NCBI RefSeq assembly: GCF_001884045.1
Contig: NZ_MACF01000105.1
Location: 1-64,000 of the forward strand
Reading direction: 5' to 3'
DNA: 64,000 nucleotides
Source: Bacillus mobilis
Lineage (GTDB): Bacteria; Bacillota; Bacilli; Bacillales; Bacillaceae_G
The notes beneath the pieces are model-generated. The model did not search any database and had not been told where the DNA came from. It saw only the letters and a program-made list of their open reading frames with translations. The translations under genes were made by a program, and so were the position numbers. Shown here one piece after another: positions 26,162 to 36,501 of the stretch (positions are counted from its first letter, which is position 1; each line of letters opens with the position of its first letter).

Positions 26162-28987
26162 TTAATGAATAATTTTACTTCCTTTTGCGTTCTCAACGAA
26201 TTTTTCACTCGATTTGTTAATTGGTGTTTTCAGTAATAACGCAGCAACAATCATAATTACTACGAAAGCACTTAACACAAGTAAATCTCGAGTTACAATA
26301 TCCCATAGCATTCCGCCTACTGTTTCACGAATTGCACTAATTGCGTATGTGAACGGTAAGAACGGATAAATTGCTTGGAAGAACGCTGGTGTCATTTGAA
26401 TTGGGAATGTTCCACCCGATCCTGCTACTTGCAGTACAAGTAAAATGATCGCCATCGATTTCCCAACGTTTCCGAAAATAGAAACGAGTGAGTATACGAT
26501 ACAAACGAAGACCCCACCAATAAATAAACTAAATAATACAAACCAGAACTTATCGACTACGTACGTACCGAGTAAGAATATATCTCCCATCGATACGATA
26601 AACGCCTGTGAAAGACCTATCGTTAAGAATGTTAATAAACGTCCGAAGTAAATTTCATGGCTCTTATAATTCGCGCCCTCTTCGTGTACTTCTACTGTTA
26701 ATAATGAAACCATTAATAATGCGCCTACCCATAATGCAAGCACTGTATAGAATGGTGACATTGCTGAACCATAGTTCGGCATCGCAAATAATTTATTCTC
26801 TTTTAAATTTACTGGATTCGCAAAGTAGTCACTTTGCTTTTCAACATCATTTTTCAATAAGCGTATGATGTCTTTTATATCCTCTTCCGATTCAAAATCA
26901 CGAATTTTATTTGCTAAGTCTTTAATCTTTTTCTCAGTCTCCGGCATGTCAGCTTTAATATCTGCTAATTTTTTTCTACCGTCTACTAAGCCTTTTGATG
27001 AATCTTCTAGTAGCTTTTTAACATCTGGAAGCTTTTTGTCTGCTTCTTTTAAAATTTGAGATGTGTTTTTAGACATACGTTTCGTACGTTCAATTGCTGT
27101 GTTAAAGTTTGGAACGATTTCTGAATCATATGTTGCTAAGAAATCGCCTAATTGAGCTGAAGCATTTTTAGTCGCTTCATTAATACTTTCTACAACCTCT
27201 TTTGTAGGCTTCTGTCCATTGTTAATTAGTGTAGTTGCCTTATTCGTTGCATCTATACCTTTTTGAACAGAATTTTGTATTTTGTTCAATTTTGCAATTC
27301 CGCCATTAAGGTTTTTGTCACTATTTACATCTGCTAATACCTTATTTGTGCTTTCTAGAACCGGAATTGCATCACCAATTAAATTCTTGGTAGCTTTTAA
27401 TTGACCATTTAAATCGTTTAAAGATACTTTTGCCCACTCTAAATCAGTAACACCTTTATTTGATATGTTTGCTTTAGCATCTTCAACACCATTTTTAAAC
27501 TTATCATATTCATTTTTCACACTATCGTATGCTTCATTTGCATCAACTTTAGCTTGATCGACTGCGCTAACTGCTTTTTTGTAATCTGCTACAAACGTTT
27601 CATTATAATCTTTTTCCGCTTGATCAATTAATCCATTTGCTGCATCTAATTTTTGATTCGCTACATCTGTTACATCTTTCTTTACTTCTTGTCCTGTACC
27701 GATAACATTTACAATATCTTTAATACCGTTGTTTGCATTTTCCATGCCGCTTTTTAGCTTAGTTAAGCGATCCACTCGCCCTTGGAAAAAGCTTTGACCA
27801 AAATCAGTCGTCGCCGATTTTTGTAGTTCAGTAAATACATTAATAAGATATGCAATACTATCTGTACGACCTTGAAGATTTTCAGAAACCGCATTAAGAT
27901 CTTGTTTTGCCTTTTCTGGATCAAATTGACCATTTTGCAATCCATTCACAACACTTTTCCCGTATGTTGTTCCTGCACGTGCCGAGTTTAAAACGTTATT
28001 CACTGTTTGATTAATATTTCTTGCAATGTTTTTATAACCTTCATCGTTCAACTTTGAAAGATCCGGACGCGCTGGAAACTCCGGCAACCCTTTCATACCA
28101 GAAAAATCTATTCCCGGGTGCATTAGAAAATCCGTAAAAGCATTAGCTTTTTCCATTACATTTTTAGCCGCTGTTAAATGATTTCGTATCGTCCCAGGTG
28201 CATTTTGCAATGTTTGATCATTGTTTGCAAAGAACTTATCTAAGTTCCCTAACGCTTCTTGCCCATCATTAATAACACTTTCTACAACTGGCAACTCTTT
28301 CTGTGCCACTTTCACAACATCTTCTGCTCGAGTCGCATCATCTAACGCCTTATCCATTAATGTATTCATTTCTGGGAACTGCGCTTCTAACTTAAAGACA
28401 AGATCTTTTACTTTTTCGATACTTGGTAAGTTTGTTTCTAAATCGATTCCAAGGTCATTGAAGATTTTAAAAATCTCACCGTTCGCTGTTTTAACGAAGT
28501 TTTTACTAATTTCTTCCGTAATACCTGATGCACCTTTTGCTGTAATTTTCGGTGCAATCGCATTTACCTTTTCATTTACATAGTAATCAAGTTCTGGCTT
28601 CTGCGGATTTTCATCCAGAACAGTTGCAATCTTTTCAGAGAAATCTTTCGGGATTGTAATACTTGCATAGTAATCCCCGCGCTCAACTCCGTAAATTGCT
28701 TGTTTTTGATCTACAAATTTCCACCCAAGATTTTTGTTTTTCTTAAGAGAATCTACAATCTCGTCCCCGATATTGATATCTTTCCCTCTTAAATTAGAGC
28801 CTGCATCTTGGTTAGAAACTGCAATGGGAACCTCTTTTGTATTTCCATATGGATCCCAAGAAGCTTTAATGTTAAACCATGCATATAACGATGGTAAAAT
28901 CATTAACCCTAAAACAATAACAATTGCAGCCCAATGTTTAGCTACATTCCGTAAATCTGTCTTATAAATACGCCAAATTTGTTTCAT
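26162..28987 (-). CDS. YhgE/Pip-family membrane protein
   Basis: A 941-residue ABC-2-like membrane protein. One N-terminal span (AAIVIVLGLMILPSLYAWFNI) is followed by a periplasm-side region of more than 600 residues with repeated coiled coils (about 170-700), then about five C-terminal spans starting at FYTVLALWVGALLMVSLL. The family includes B. subtilis YhgE and the lactococcal phage infection protein Pip, and is related to the EsaA type VII secretion subunit. No type VII genes are near. ATG at 28987 lies nine bases after AGGTG. An inverted repeat upstream (29104-29143) may bind a regulator. Confidence 0.9.
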   Translation of the reverse strand: MKQIWRIYKTDLRNVAKHWAAIVIVLGLMILPSLYAWFNIKASWDPYGNTKEVPIAVSNQDAGSNLRGKDINIGDEIVDSLKKNKNLGWKFVDQKQAIYGVERGDYYASITIPKDFSEKIATVLDENPQKPELDYYVNEKVNAIAPKITAKGASGITEEISKNFVKTANGEIFKIFNDLGIDLETNLPSIEKVKDLVFKLEAQFPEMNTLMDKALDDATRAEDVVKVAQKELPVVESVINDGQEALGNLDKFFANNDQTLQNAPGTIRNHLTAAKNVMEKANAFTDFLMHPGIDFSGMKGLPEFPARPDLSKLNDEGYKNIARNINQTVNNVLNSARAGTTYGKSVVNGLQNGQFDPEKAKQDLNAVSENLQGRTDSIAYLINVFTELQKSATTDFGQSFFQGRVDRLTKLKSGMENANNGIKDIVNVIGTGQEVKKDVTDVANQKLDAANGLIDQAEKDYNETFVADYKKAVSAVDQAKVDANEAYDSVKNEYDKFKNGVEDAKANISNKGVTDLEWAKVSLNDLNGQLKATKNLIGDAIPVLESTNKVLADVNSDKNLNGGIAKLNKIQNSVQKGIDATNKATTLINNGQKPTKEVVESINEATKNASAQLGDFLATYDSEIVPNFNTAIERTKRMSKNTSQILKEADKKLPDVKKLLEDSSKGLVDGRKKLADIKADMPETEKKIKDLANKIRDFESEEDIKDIIRLLKNDVEKQSDYFANPVNLKENKLFAMPNYGSAMSPFYTVLALWVGALLMVSLLTVEVHEEGANYKSHEIYFGRLLTFLTIGLSQAFIVSMGDIFLLGTYVVDKFWFVLFSLFIGGVFVCIVYSLVSIFGNVGKSMAIILLVLQVAGSGGTFPIQMTPAFFQAIYPFLPFTYAISAIRETVGGMLWDIVTRDLLVLSAFVVIMIVAALLLKTPINKSSEKFVENAKGSKIIH

Positions 28988-29103
28988 AGAAGTTATCACC
29001 TAATTATATATTTTTCCTTCTTTAGAAAATGATACATACATTTTGCAATTATATCACTTTCTGCATCGTGGATTAACCAAAAACGAACTATTTTTTCCCA
29101 TTA

Positions 29104-29143
29104 ACTTTGACTTACTACATTATATAACGAAGTCAGTCAAAGT
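29104..29143. promoter_or_regulatory. Inverted repeat over the yhgE-like promoter
   Basis: ACTTTGACT (29104-29112) and AGTCAAAGT (29135-29143) flank a minus-strand TATAAT (29124-29119). In B. subtilis yhgE is linked to the TetR gene yhgD; no tetR gene is adjacent here, so the regulator would act from elsewhere. The rest of 28988-29250 shows nothing else. Confidence 0.5.
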
Positions 29144-29249
29144 ATGAATACAAAATGACCAAATCAGTTTTACATTCAATAATAACAAATATATAGGAAA
29201 TGTCATAAAAAATACAAGTATTTTATCTTGGAAATACTTGTATTCCTAA

Positions 29250-29288
29250 AAAAAATCCTCACAGCTTTTCATCATCTGTGAGGTTTTC
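29250..29288 (-). terminator. Terminator of the malP/hydrolase transcript
   Basis: CCTCACAG and CTGTGAGG arms (29259-29284) are followed on the minus strand by a run of eight T. Confidence 0.88.
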
Positions 29289-29293
29289 TTCTA

Positions 29294-30085
29294 TTATATA
29301 TCTACTTGTACTTCTACACCGAAATGATCTGAAATTATATTTCGGTTTGTACCATTAAAAATGACTTTTGAAGAGCGAACTTTTTCACTTTGGTTACACA
29401 ATATTAGATCGATTCGCAAATTATGTTTATTTTCATCCCAACCAGCAATCTCACCTTGGACAGTTGTTCCTTCATCCTTCTCTGTTGCTAGTTCATATGT
29501 GTCATACAAACCTTTTTGTATCATATACTCATAACCCTCTCCTTGCAAACGGGCATTATTATTAAAATCACCCATTAAGAAGGAAAGTTCATTGCGATTT
29601 ACACGCTCCATTAAACGATCAACTTGAACTTTGAATGGCTCTTCTTCATCATTCCACCAACCGAGGTGACAAGAGTAAAACGTGATGTTCTTACCATTAT
29701 AAGCAATTGTTGCACTTACAATTTTGCGTGTTTTCCAATACGTTGTATCCTTATTTTCTGATACAAAAAACGTATCTTCATTTATAACATTATGTTTCGT
29801 TAGAATCGCTAATCCTTCTTCATACACATCATATCCAATATGAGAAAAATCCCAAGTAATATTGTAATCTTTTACATGTAACACTCTTAACTCTTCTAAT
29901 AGTAAAAGTCCAAAATTATCTTTTTTCTTGTGACCGCATACATTTTCAGCTTGTATAGACTGACTTACTTCTTGCAATGCGATCACATCATAATCTTCTT
30001 CTTGAATGACTTTAGCAAGATATTTTATCTTTTCTAGTTGATTCTCTTCTTGCCAAGAGTGACAGTTTAAAGTTAGCAATTTCAT
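29294..30085 (-). CDS. Endonuclease/exonuclease/phosphatase-family hydrolase
   Basis: A 263-residue metal-dependent hydrolase with LTLNCHSW, ALQEVSQS, YSCHLGWWN, MGDFNNNA and the final SDHFGVEV, which are the four EEP active-site boxes. No signal peptide is seen, so it is cytoplasmic. ATG at 30085 is nine bases after AGGTG, and that site lies inside the end of malP, so the gene is the last of the malP transcript. A role in sugar-phosphate or phosphodiester metabolism is inferred from position only. Confidence 0.85.
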   Translation of the reverse strand: MKLLTLNCHSWQEENQLEKIKYLAKVIQEEDYDVIALQEVSQSIQAENVCGHKKKDNFGLLLLEELRVLHVKDYNITWDFSHIGYDVYEEGLAILTKHNVINEDTFFVSENKDTTYWKTRKIVSATIAYNGKNITFYSCHLGWWNDEEEPFKVQVDRLMERVNRNELSFLMGDFNNNARLQGEGYEYMIQKGLYDTYELATEKDEGTTVQGEIAGWDENKHNLRIDLILCNQSEKVRSSKVIFNGTNRNIISDHFGVEVQVDI

Positions 30086-30089
30086 CTTA

Positions 30090-31727
30090 TTACGCACCTA
30101 ACATATCTTGAATGTCTGACTTTAATACATCAGCTTTCGGGCCATATACTGCTTGTACACCTTTATCTTTTACGATAAGTCCTAAAGCACCATTTTGTTT
30201 CCATTGTGCTTCTGGTGCAACAACATCTAAATCTTTTACTGTTACACGTAAACGCGTCATACAAGCATCTACGTCAGCAATATTTTCTTTACCACCTAAT
30301 AAATCAATAACTTTTGTTGCTAATGAACCATCTTGTACATTTCCTGTTCCTTCTGATGACTCATCTTCATTATCAATGTAATTACCTGCACGGCCTGGTG
30401 TTGGTAAGTTGAACTTTTTAATTAAGAAATTGAATAATGTAAAGTTCAGACCGAAGAATACTAATGAAACGATAACGAAATTGATTAAATCTCTAGTTAA
30501 TCCTGCATTAACCATCATCGGTGTACGAGTAATTAACTCAATAAATCCAAATGCGTGAACACGTAAGTTAATTAAATCTGCTAATGCGAATGCAAGTCCT
30601 GTTGTAATTGCATATACAACATACAATACTGGAGCAATAAACATGAACATGAATTCAATTGGTTCTGTTACACCTGTTAAGAATACTGCTAATGCTGCAG
30701 ATAAGAACATTGGTTTATATTTTGCACGCTTTTCTTTATCAACATTACGGAACATCGCGAAAGCAATACCCATTAACGCTGCTGTTGAACCGATAACTTG
30801 TCCAGCTTTGAAACGAGCTGGTACAACATTATTTAATAGATCGTTATATGCTTTTGTATCTCCATTTGCTAATAAGTTATTTAAATCTGTAATCCATGCA
30901 AGCCATAATGGATCTTGTCCTGCTACAATTTGTCCCACTTTTGAGCCAGTTAACATCGTATACGTTCCGCCTAGCTCTGTGTAGTTCATCGGAATCGTTA
31001 ACATATGATGTAAACCGAATGGTAATAGTAAACGCTCTAACGTTCCATATACAAATGGTGCAACAACTGGTGCACTATCTTTAGATGCTGCAATCCAGCG
31101 ACCAAATTCATTTAATCCACTTTGGATGAATGGCCATAAAAGTGATAATACAATTGCAGTAACTGTAGACCAAACAATTACAACGAATGGTACGAATCGT
31201 TTTCCATTAAAGAATGCTAATGCCTGTGGCAGTTTGTTATAGTTATAATATTTGTTATATAAAGTAGCTCCTAAGAAACCTGTGATAATCCCTACGAAAA
31301 CTCCCATGTTTAATGCTGGTGCACCAAGTACAGAAGTAAAGTAATCTTTTACAACTAAATCTCCTGCTAATACTGAAGAAACTGTCGCTTTTGAATCCGC
31401 TAACATTTGAGCGTTTACGCCAAATATAGCTCCTGTAATTCTGTTCGTTAAGACGAATGCTAATAGCGCTGCAAATGCACCACCTGCGCGATCCTTCGCC
31501 CAAGATCCCCCAATTGCTACTGCGAATAAGATGTGTAGATTTGTAATAATTGCCCAACCGATGTCTTCCATTACGCGAGCGATTGTATGAACTGCGTTAA
31601 TATCCCCAGCAGACATCCCAATTAACTTACCGATAGAAATCATTAAACCAGCTGCTGGCATTACAGCTACAACAACTAATAATGCTTTCCCGAACTTTTG
31701 CCAAAAATCAAAAGACGTAATTTTCAT
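30090..31727 (-). CDS. malP: PTS EIICB, maltose/alpha-glucoside type
   Basis: A 545-residue PTS permease of the glucose superfamily. The N-terminal EIIC domain (about 1-430, with MPAAGLMISIGKLIG and the substrate loop GVTEPIEFMFMFIAP) is followed by an Asp/Glu/Ser linker and the EIIB domain (about 460-545), whose phosphorylated cysteine lies in ADVDACMTRLRV. No EIIA domain, as in MalP of B. subtilis. It lies downstream of malL and has its own promoter region with LacI/CcpA-like sites. Confidence 0.9.
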   Translation of the reverse strand: MKITSFDFWQKFGKALLVVVAVMPAAGLMISIGKLIGMSAGDINAVHTIARVMEDIGWAIITNLHILFAVAIGGSWAKDRAGGAFAALLAFVLTNRITGAIFGVNAQMLADSKATVSSVLAGDLVVKDYFTSVLGAPALNMGVFVGIITGFLGATLYNKYYNYNKLPQALAFFNGKRFVPFVVIVWSTVTAIVLSLLWPFIQSGLNEFGRWIAASKDSAPVVAPFVYGTLERLLLPFGLHHMLTIPMNYTELGGTYTMLTGSKVGQIVAGQDPLWLAWITDLNNLLANGDTKAYNDLLNNVVPARFKAGQVIGSTAALMGIAFAMFRNVDKEKRAKYKPMFLSAALAVFLTGVTEPIEFMFMFIAPVLYVVYAITTGLAFALADLINLRVHAFGFIELITRTPMMVNAGLTRDLINFVIVSLVFFGLNFTLFNFLIKKFNLPTPGRAGNYIDNEDESSEGTGNVQDGSLATKVIDLLGGKENIADVDACMTRLRVTVKDLDVVAPEAQWKQNGALGLIVKDKGVQAVYGPKADVLKSDIQDMLGA

Positions 31728-31790
31728 CTGTTCTTCCTCCCCTTTATTTATAACAACATAATGATTTAAATTATAATTTCTGTTTCTATT

Positions 31791-31873
31791 ATGAAAACGA
31801 TTCCTTATACTACTTTATTTTTATCTTTACGCAACCGTTTTCATAAATCTATTTTAATAAAAGCGTTTTCACT
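31791..31873. promoter_or_regulatory. LacI/CcpA-type sites upstream of malP
   Basis: Three related sites: ATGAAAACGATTCC (31791), GCAACCGTTTTCAT (31831-31844) and AAAGCGTTTTCAC (about 31859-31872). All resemble cre or MalR operators around CGTTTTC. They lie between malL and malP, in the malP promoter region. Confidence 0.6.
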
Positions 31874-31902
31874 TTGCAATAGAAATTTATTTTTTTTCAT
31901 AA

Positions 31903-31932
31903 AAAAAGATGCTCTAAGAGCATCCTTTTTTA
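31903..31932 (-). terminator. Terminator after malL
   Basis: The arms GGATGCTCT and AGAGCATCTTTTTTT (minus strand) abut the malL stop, so malP is mostly expressed from its own promoter. Confidence 0.85.
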
Positions 31933-33597
31933 TTACGAAATGCGATAAACCCTTGTTTCATAAGGCTTTAACGTAATTGTCGTCACTTGTTCATGTTCCG
32001 CAACTTTATAGTTATTTAAAAGCAAACGTTTGCGTTCTAGTGCAAATGAGCCCTCATTATACACTGCTTCCTCTTTTGAGATATTACTAATTACAACGAT
32101 TTTTTCATCGTTTAATGTACGAGTATATACATAAATTTGCGGATCATCTTCTAAAAGTAAATCGTACGTACCGTAATTCAGTACATCATGCTCTTTTTTC
32201 AGGGCAATCATTTTCTTATAGAAGTTGAAAATAGAGTTTTCTTCATCCTTTTGCTTTTCAACATTAATTTCTTTGTAGTTTGGATTCATACCAAACCAAG
32301 GTGCACTTGTTGTAAAGCCAGCATTCATCTCATGGTTCCACTGCATAGGTGTACGTGAATTATCGCGGCAAGAAGCCCATATAATCTCCATCATATCTTG
32401 ATGTGATACACCCTCTGCAATTTTCTCGCGATATAAATTTTTAATTGCTACATCATCGTAATCTTCAATATTTGGGAATTGAACATTCGTCATCCCAATT
32501 TCTTGTCCTTGATAAATAAATGGTGTACCGTGCATAAAGAAATACATTGCTCCAAGAGCTGTCGCACTTTCACGCCAATATTGTTTATCATCTCCCCAAG
32601 TTGAAACGATACGTGGCTTATCGTGATTCTCAATATATAAAGCATTCCATCCTTTATTTTCTAACCCTTTTTGCCATTTTGTTAATACCTTTTTCAATCC
32701 TACAACATCAAGATCTTTCTTCTTCTCTGCATCCCATAAACTTAAATGCTCGAATTGGAATACCATATTGAACTTACCTTGCTCTTCTCCAACCCAAAGC
32801 TCAGCATCTTCAATCTTAACGCCATTCGCTTCACCAACAGTCATAATATCATACTTAGAAAACGTATTTTCTTTTAATTCTTCTAATAAAGGTTGAATAC
32901 CATCCACATTCATATGTTTATCAAAAGATGGTACATACTTTAGTTCTTTTGGATTTGGCATATCTTTAAAGCCATCTTCTTTTTTAATATGGCTAATTGC
33001 ATCCACTCGGAAACCATCAATTCCTTTATCAAGCCACCAATTAACTGTATCGTATAACACTTCGCGAACTTCTTTATTCTCCCAGTTTAAATCTGGTTGT
33101 TTACGCGAGAATAAATGTAAATAATATTGTCCTGTTACTTCATCATATTCCCATGCCGAACCATTAAAAATACTTTCCCAGTTGTTTGGTTCCGCACCAT
33201 CTTTACCATCGTGCCAAATATACCAATCACGCTTCGGATTGTCTTTAGATGAACGCGACTCAATAAACCATGGATGTTCATCACTCGTATGATTAATAAC
33301 TAAATCAATAATAAGCTTCATATCACGCTTATGAACTTCATCTAGTAAAGCATCAAAGTCTTCCATCGTACCAAACTCATCCATGATATCTTGATAATCA
33401 CTAATGTCATAACCATTATCATCATTAGGTGACTTATACATTGGACAAATCCAAATTACATCTATACCTAAATCTTTTAAATAATCTAGTTTCGCAATAA
33501 TACCTTGTAAATCTCCAATACCATCACCATTTGAATCCATAAAGCTACGTGGGTAAATTTGATAAGCAACCGCTTCTTTCCACCATGTCTTATTCAT
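31933..33597 (-). CDS. malL: Alpha-glucosidase / oligo-1,6-glucosidase (GH13)
   Basis: A cytoplasmic GH13 enzyme of 554 residues, close to the 558 of the known B. cereus oligo-1,6-glucosidase. Conserved boxes: SNGDGIGDLQGI, DLVINHTSDEHPWF, GFRVDAISHI (nucleophile Asp), MTVGEANGV (acid Glu) and YIENHDKPR. ATG at 33597 has AAAGGAGA before it; the frame continues upstream through the operator region, without a ribosome binding site. It splits maltose, isomaltose or their phosphates after import by malP. Confidence 0.93.
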   Translation of the reverse strand: MNKTWWKEAVAYQIYPRSFMDSNGDGIGDLQGIIAKLDYLKDLGIDVIWICPMYKSPNDDNGYDISDYQDIMDEFGTMEDFDALLDEVHKRDMKLIIDLVINHTSDEHPWFIESRSSKDNPKRDWYIWHDGKDGAEPNNWESIFNGSAWEYDEVTGQYYLHLFSRKQPDLNWENKEVREVLYDTVNWWLDKGIDGFRVDAISHIKKEDGFKDMPNPKELKYVPSFDKHMNVDGIQPLLEELKENTFSKYDIMTVGEANGVKIEDAELWVGEEQGKFNMVFQFEHLSLWDAEKKKDLDVVGLKKVLTKWQKGLENKGWNALYIENHDKPRIVSTWGDDKQYWRESATALGAMYFFMHGTPFIYQGQEIGMTNVQFPNIEDYDDVAIKNLYREKIAEGVSHQDMMEIIWASCRDNSRTPMQWNHEMNAGFTTSAPWFGMNPNYKEINVEKQKDEENSIFNFYKKMIALKKEHDVLNYGTYDLLLEDDPQIYVYTRTLNDEKIVVISNISKEEAVYNEGSFALERKRLLLNNYKVAEHEQVTTITLKPYETRVYRIS

Positions 33598-33634
33598 AGT
33601 CATTCTCTCCTTTTGCATCCCATCGGAAAATTTA

Positions 33635-33695
33635 TGCAAACGTTTTCGTAACACTATCATAACAAAATATGAATAGTTTGCAACTGTTTTCATTG
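33635..33695. promoter_or_regulatory. LacI/CcpA-type sites upstream of malL
   Basis: TGCAAACGTTTTCGTA (33635-33650) and TTTGCAACTGTTTTCATTG (33677-33695) match the sites before malP (shared GCAAnCGTTTTC). Joint control by one LacI-family repressor or CcpA is inferred. Confidence 0.6.
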
Positions 33696-33842
33696 AACTC
33701 TATGTAGATTCCTTATTCTTATGCTTTATTTATTTCTCACAAAAGCAAATCTCATTCCTCACCTGCTCTTGTCCACGCACGTTACATACGCTTTTCATAT
33801 ATTAATAAAAAGCACTGCTTATTTTTAGAAAGGAGTGATAAA

Positions 33843-35177
33843 TTGAAACAAACAAAATTAACAGGTCGTATCGTTGTTCCCTCAGATCCTGACTATGACG
33901 TAGCCCGAATGAATTTAAATTTAAGTATTCCAAAACTCCCTTGTATTATTGTCTTTTGCCAAAATAAAAATGATGTGTGCAACGCCTTAAAATGGGCACG
34001 CGAACGTCATGTACCATTTCGCTTAAGAAGCGGCCGTCATAGCTATGAAAATTTTTCTCTTTTAAATAGAGGACTTATTATTGATGTGAGTGAAATGCAT
34101 CGCATTACTGTTAATACAGATACATTAACAGCAACAATTGAAGCTGGTGCAAATCTTGGCACTGTTTATAAAGAGCTTTGGAATTATGGTGTGACAATAC
34201 CGGCTGGTACAAGTGCAAGCGTTGGAATTGTTGGATTAGTACTTGGCGGTGGTATCGGTATGCTTTCACGCTTATTTGGATTAACATGTGATCAATTAGT
34301 AGAAGTTGAAATGGTACAAGCGTGCGGTAAATTTGGAGCAAAAATCATTCGCGCAAACGAACATGAAAACCATAACTTGTTTTGGGCATGCCGCGGCGGC
34401 GGCGGTGGAAACTTCGGAATTGTTACTTCTTTAACTTTTCGAGTGCATCCTATAAAGAATGTATCAATCTTCTCAATTACATGGGAATGGGAAGATTTTA
34501 TCGCTGCATTTCAAGCGTGGCAAAACTGGGCACCTTATATAGACGAGCGTCTCACTTCATCAATTGAATTATTCGCAAAGCAACGAAATAAAATTGAAGT
34601 AAAAGGTGAATTTGTTGGCCCTTCCTCTGAACTCTATTCCTTATTATCTCCTCTTCTTGAAACTGGTACCCCCTCACTTTTTATAGATGAAGTTCCATAT
34701 ATAAAAGCTGTTCAATTCTTTAATAGTGGTAATATTCCTGAAAACTTTAAGCGTTCTGGTTCCTACGTGTATAAACCTATCCCTCTTAAAGGAATTCAAA
34801 TCATGCAACATTTTCTTTCTCATGCTCCAAATAAAGGTGCGAGTATTTGGCACCAATCGCTCGTGGGCGCTGTTGAAAATATTCCGCCTACTGAAACAGC
34901 TTATTTTCATCGTAAAGCAATTATTGCGCAAGAATACATTACCTCTTGGAAATGCGATGATGAAAAAAATCTTAACATACGCTGGGTTAAAGATTTACGA
35001 GAAAGCTTAGATCCTTATACACTAGGTGACTATGTCAATTGGCCCGATATCGACATTAAAAATTGGCAAACTAGTTATTATGGTCCTAACTTTCAAAGAT
35101 TGCGTAAAGTGAAAACCATATATGATCCGTGCAATGTTTTTCATTTTCAACAAAGTATCCCTCCTTTTCATACGTAA
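33843..35177 (+). CDS. FAD-binding oxidase, berberine-bridge-enzyme-like
   Basis: A 444-residue FAD-linked oxidase of the PCMH/BBE type. LRSGRHSYENF carries the histidine for 8-alpha covalent flavin attachment (about His66). TIPAGTSASVGIVGLVLGGGIG replaces the usual second attachment cysteine by Ser/Ala, so the flavin is probably singly bound. ACRGGGGGNFGIVTS and the C-terminal BBE end YDPCNVFHFQQSI follow. It starts with TTG, supported by AAAGGAGTG. Related to B. subtilis YgaK/YvdP; substrate unknown. Confidence 0.88.
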   Translation: MKQTKLTGRIVVPSDPDYDVARMNLNLSIPKLPCIIVFCQNKNDVCNALKWARERHVPFRLRSGRHSYENFSLLNRGLIIDVSEMHRITVNTDTLTATIEAGANLGTVYKELWNYGVTIPAGTSASVGIVGLVLGGGIGMLSRLFGLTCDQLVEVEMVQACGKFGAKIIRANEHENHNLFWACRGGGGGNFGIVTSLTFRVHPIKNVSIFSITWEWEDFIAAFQAWQNWAPYIDERLTSSIELFAKQRNKIEVKGEFVGPSSELYSLLSPLLETGTPSLFIDEVPYIKAVQFFNSGNIPENFKRSGSYVYKPIPLKGIQIMQHFLSHAPNKGASIWHQSLVGAVENIPPTETAYFHRKAIIAQEYITSWKCDDEKNLNIRWVKDLRESLDPYTLGDYVNWPDIDIKNWQTSYYGPNFQRLRKVKTIYDPCNVFHFQQSIPPFHT

Positions 35178-35213
35178 AAAAGGAAGAACAGAATGCTGTT
35201 CTTCCTTTTTACA
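35178..35213. terminator. Bidirectional terminator
   Basis: AAAAAGGAAGAACAG and CTGTTCTTCCTTTTT arms lie between converging genes. Confidence 0.9.
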
Positions 35214-36501
35214 TTGAAAATCGTTCAATTGTTTGTTTCAAGTCCGCTGCTTGCTTCTCTAAATCCTTTAATAATTGATCGATTAGTACCATATTTTTTG
35301 ATTGTTGCAACGTCACACGCGCTACTTCTTGTGAACCAGCTGATGTTTCCTCAGCAATTGCTGCTACAGCCTTCGTCTGTGCTCCTGTTTGATGAATGTG
35401 ACTCACTTGTTCGTTCATATAGCCACTAATTTGCTTCGTTGCATCGGCAACTTCCATAATACTCGATGACATTTCTTTTAAAATTAATTCGGTAGCTGCC
35501 CCACGTTGTGCCTCTTCTTTAGCTGTTTTCACTTGCTCTGTCATTTTCAATGCGACTTGTTGCACTTCTTCTTGCATATTCTGTAATAATTGCGATATAT
35601 TTCTTGCAGAATGATCGCTTTCATCAGCAAGTTTACGTACTTCTTCAGCTACAACTGCAAAGCCCCTTCCATGCTCTCCAGCACGGGCTGCTTCAATAGA
35701 AGCATTCAGTGCTAATAAATTCGTTTGACTAGCAATCTCACTCACAACAGAAACGATATGTTCCACTTGTTTCATTCGTTCTTCTAACTTCTGTACATTT
35801 TGCATCGAATTTTCATTTTCTTTTGCCAATGTTTGAATACCTTGAATTAAGGAAGTAAAGACTCGTGTACTTTGCCCTAAAGCTTGAACCATTTCTAAAG
35901 ACAACTCGTCAGACTGTTTTGCTTTTTCTTCTACTTCACTTGCAATGGAAGTTGTTGTATCGACAGCCGAAACAATCGCCTGAATGGACGCTGCTGATTG
36001 CTCCGCGCCAGAAGAAATCTCTGCAAGGGTTTCAGACACACCTCGTGCTTGCTTTGTTGCTTCCCCTGTTTGTCTTCTAATTTGCTGAACTTGATTATTT
36101 GTATACGAAAATGTAGTATCAATATTTTTTACCATACCTCTTAAGTTCCCTAGCATCATATTGAATGCAACACTTAAAGATTTAATCTCATCATCTGTTT
36201 TTGGTAACGGGACATCTTCACGAATATCACCATCGGCGGCCTTCCTTGCAGCCTCCTCCAATTTTCGAAGCGGTTTAATTAAAAAGATTGCTGCTCCATA
36301 CGCTAAAATTCCAGACCATACTACACCTAATAACATAACGATAATATTATAGACAGTTTGACTTACATAACTTTGAAAATAATCGTATATCACGTAAATA
36401 AAAAATATACTTGTTGAATATGTAATAAAAGCTAAAACTGTAGTAAATAGCATAAGTTGTGTACGTAAACCAAAGGAAAAAGTTTTCTTCTCCTTTTCCA
36501 T
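35209..36501 (-). CDS. Methyl-accepting chemotaxis protein without a large sensor domain
   Basis: A 430-residue receptor with two closely spaced spans (about 15-40 and 50-75) and only a short loop outside, then HAMP ([18 protein letters not shown]) and the signalling coiled coil. The tip [20 protein letters not shown] is canonical. With no sizeable external domain it may sense membrane state or internal signals. GAAATGGAAAAGG lies at the start, with GAGGAG upstream. Confidence 0.9.
   Translation of the reverse strand: MEKEKKTFSFGLRTQLMLFTTVLAFITYSTSIFFIYVIYDYFQSYVSQTVYNIIVMLLGVVWSGILAYGAAIFLIKPLRKLEEAARKAADGDIREDVPLPKTDDEIKSLSVAFNMMLGNLRGMVKNIDTTFSYTNNQVQQIRRQTGEATKQARGVSETLAEISSGAEQSAASIQAIVSAVDTTTSIASEVEEKAKQSDELSLEMVQALGQSTRVFTSLIQGIQTLAKENENSMQNVQKLEERMKQVEHIVSVVSEIASQTNLLALNASIEAARAGEHGRGFAVVAEEVRKLADESDHSARNISQLLQNMQEEVQQVALKMTEQVKTAKEEAQRGAATELILKEMSSSIMEVADATKQISGYMNEQVSHIHQTGAQTKAVAAIAEETSAGSQEVARVTLQQSKNMVLIDQLLKDLEKQAADLKQTIERFSM

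Noticed and set aside
25720-26208. Minus-strand 162-residue frame under the end of topB
   Set aside because: Antisense of the conserved zinc-ribbon coding region of topB; composition is that of a shadow frame.
26162-28987. Type VII secretion locus based on EsaA-like similarity of the Pip protein
   Set aside because: No WXG100, EssB, EssC or YukD-like gene is in the window.
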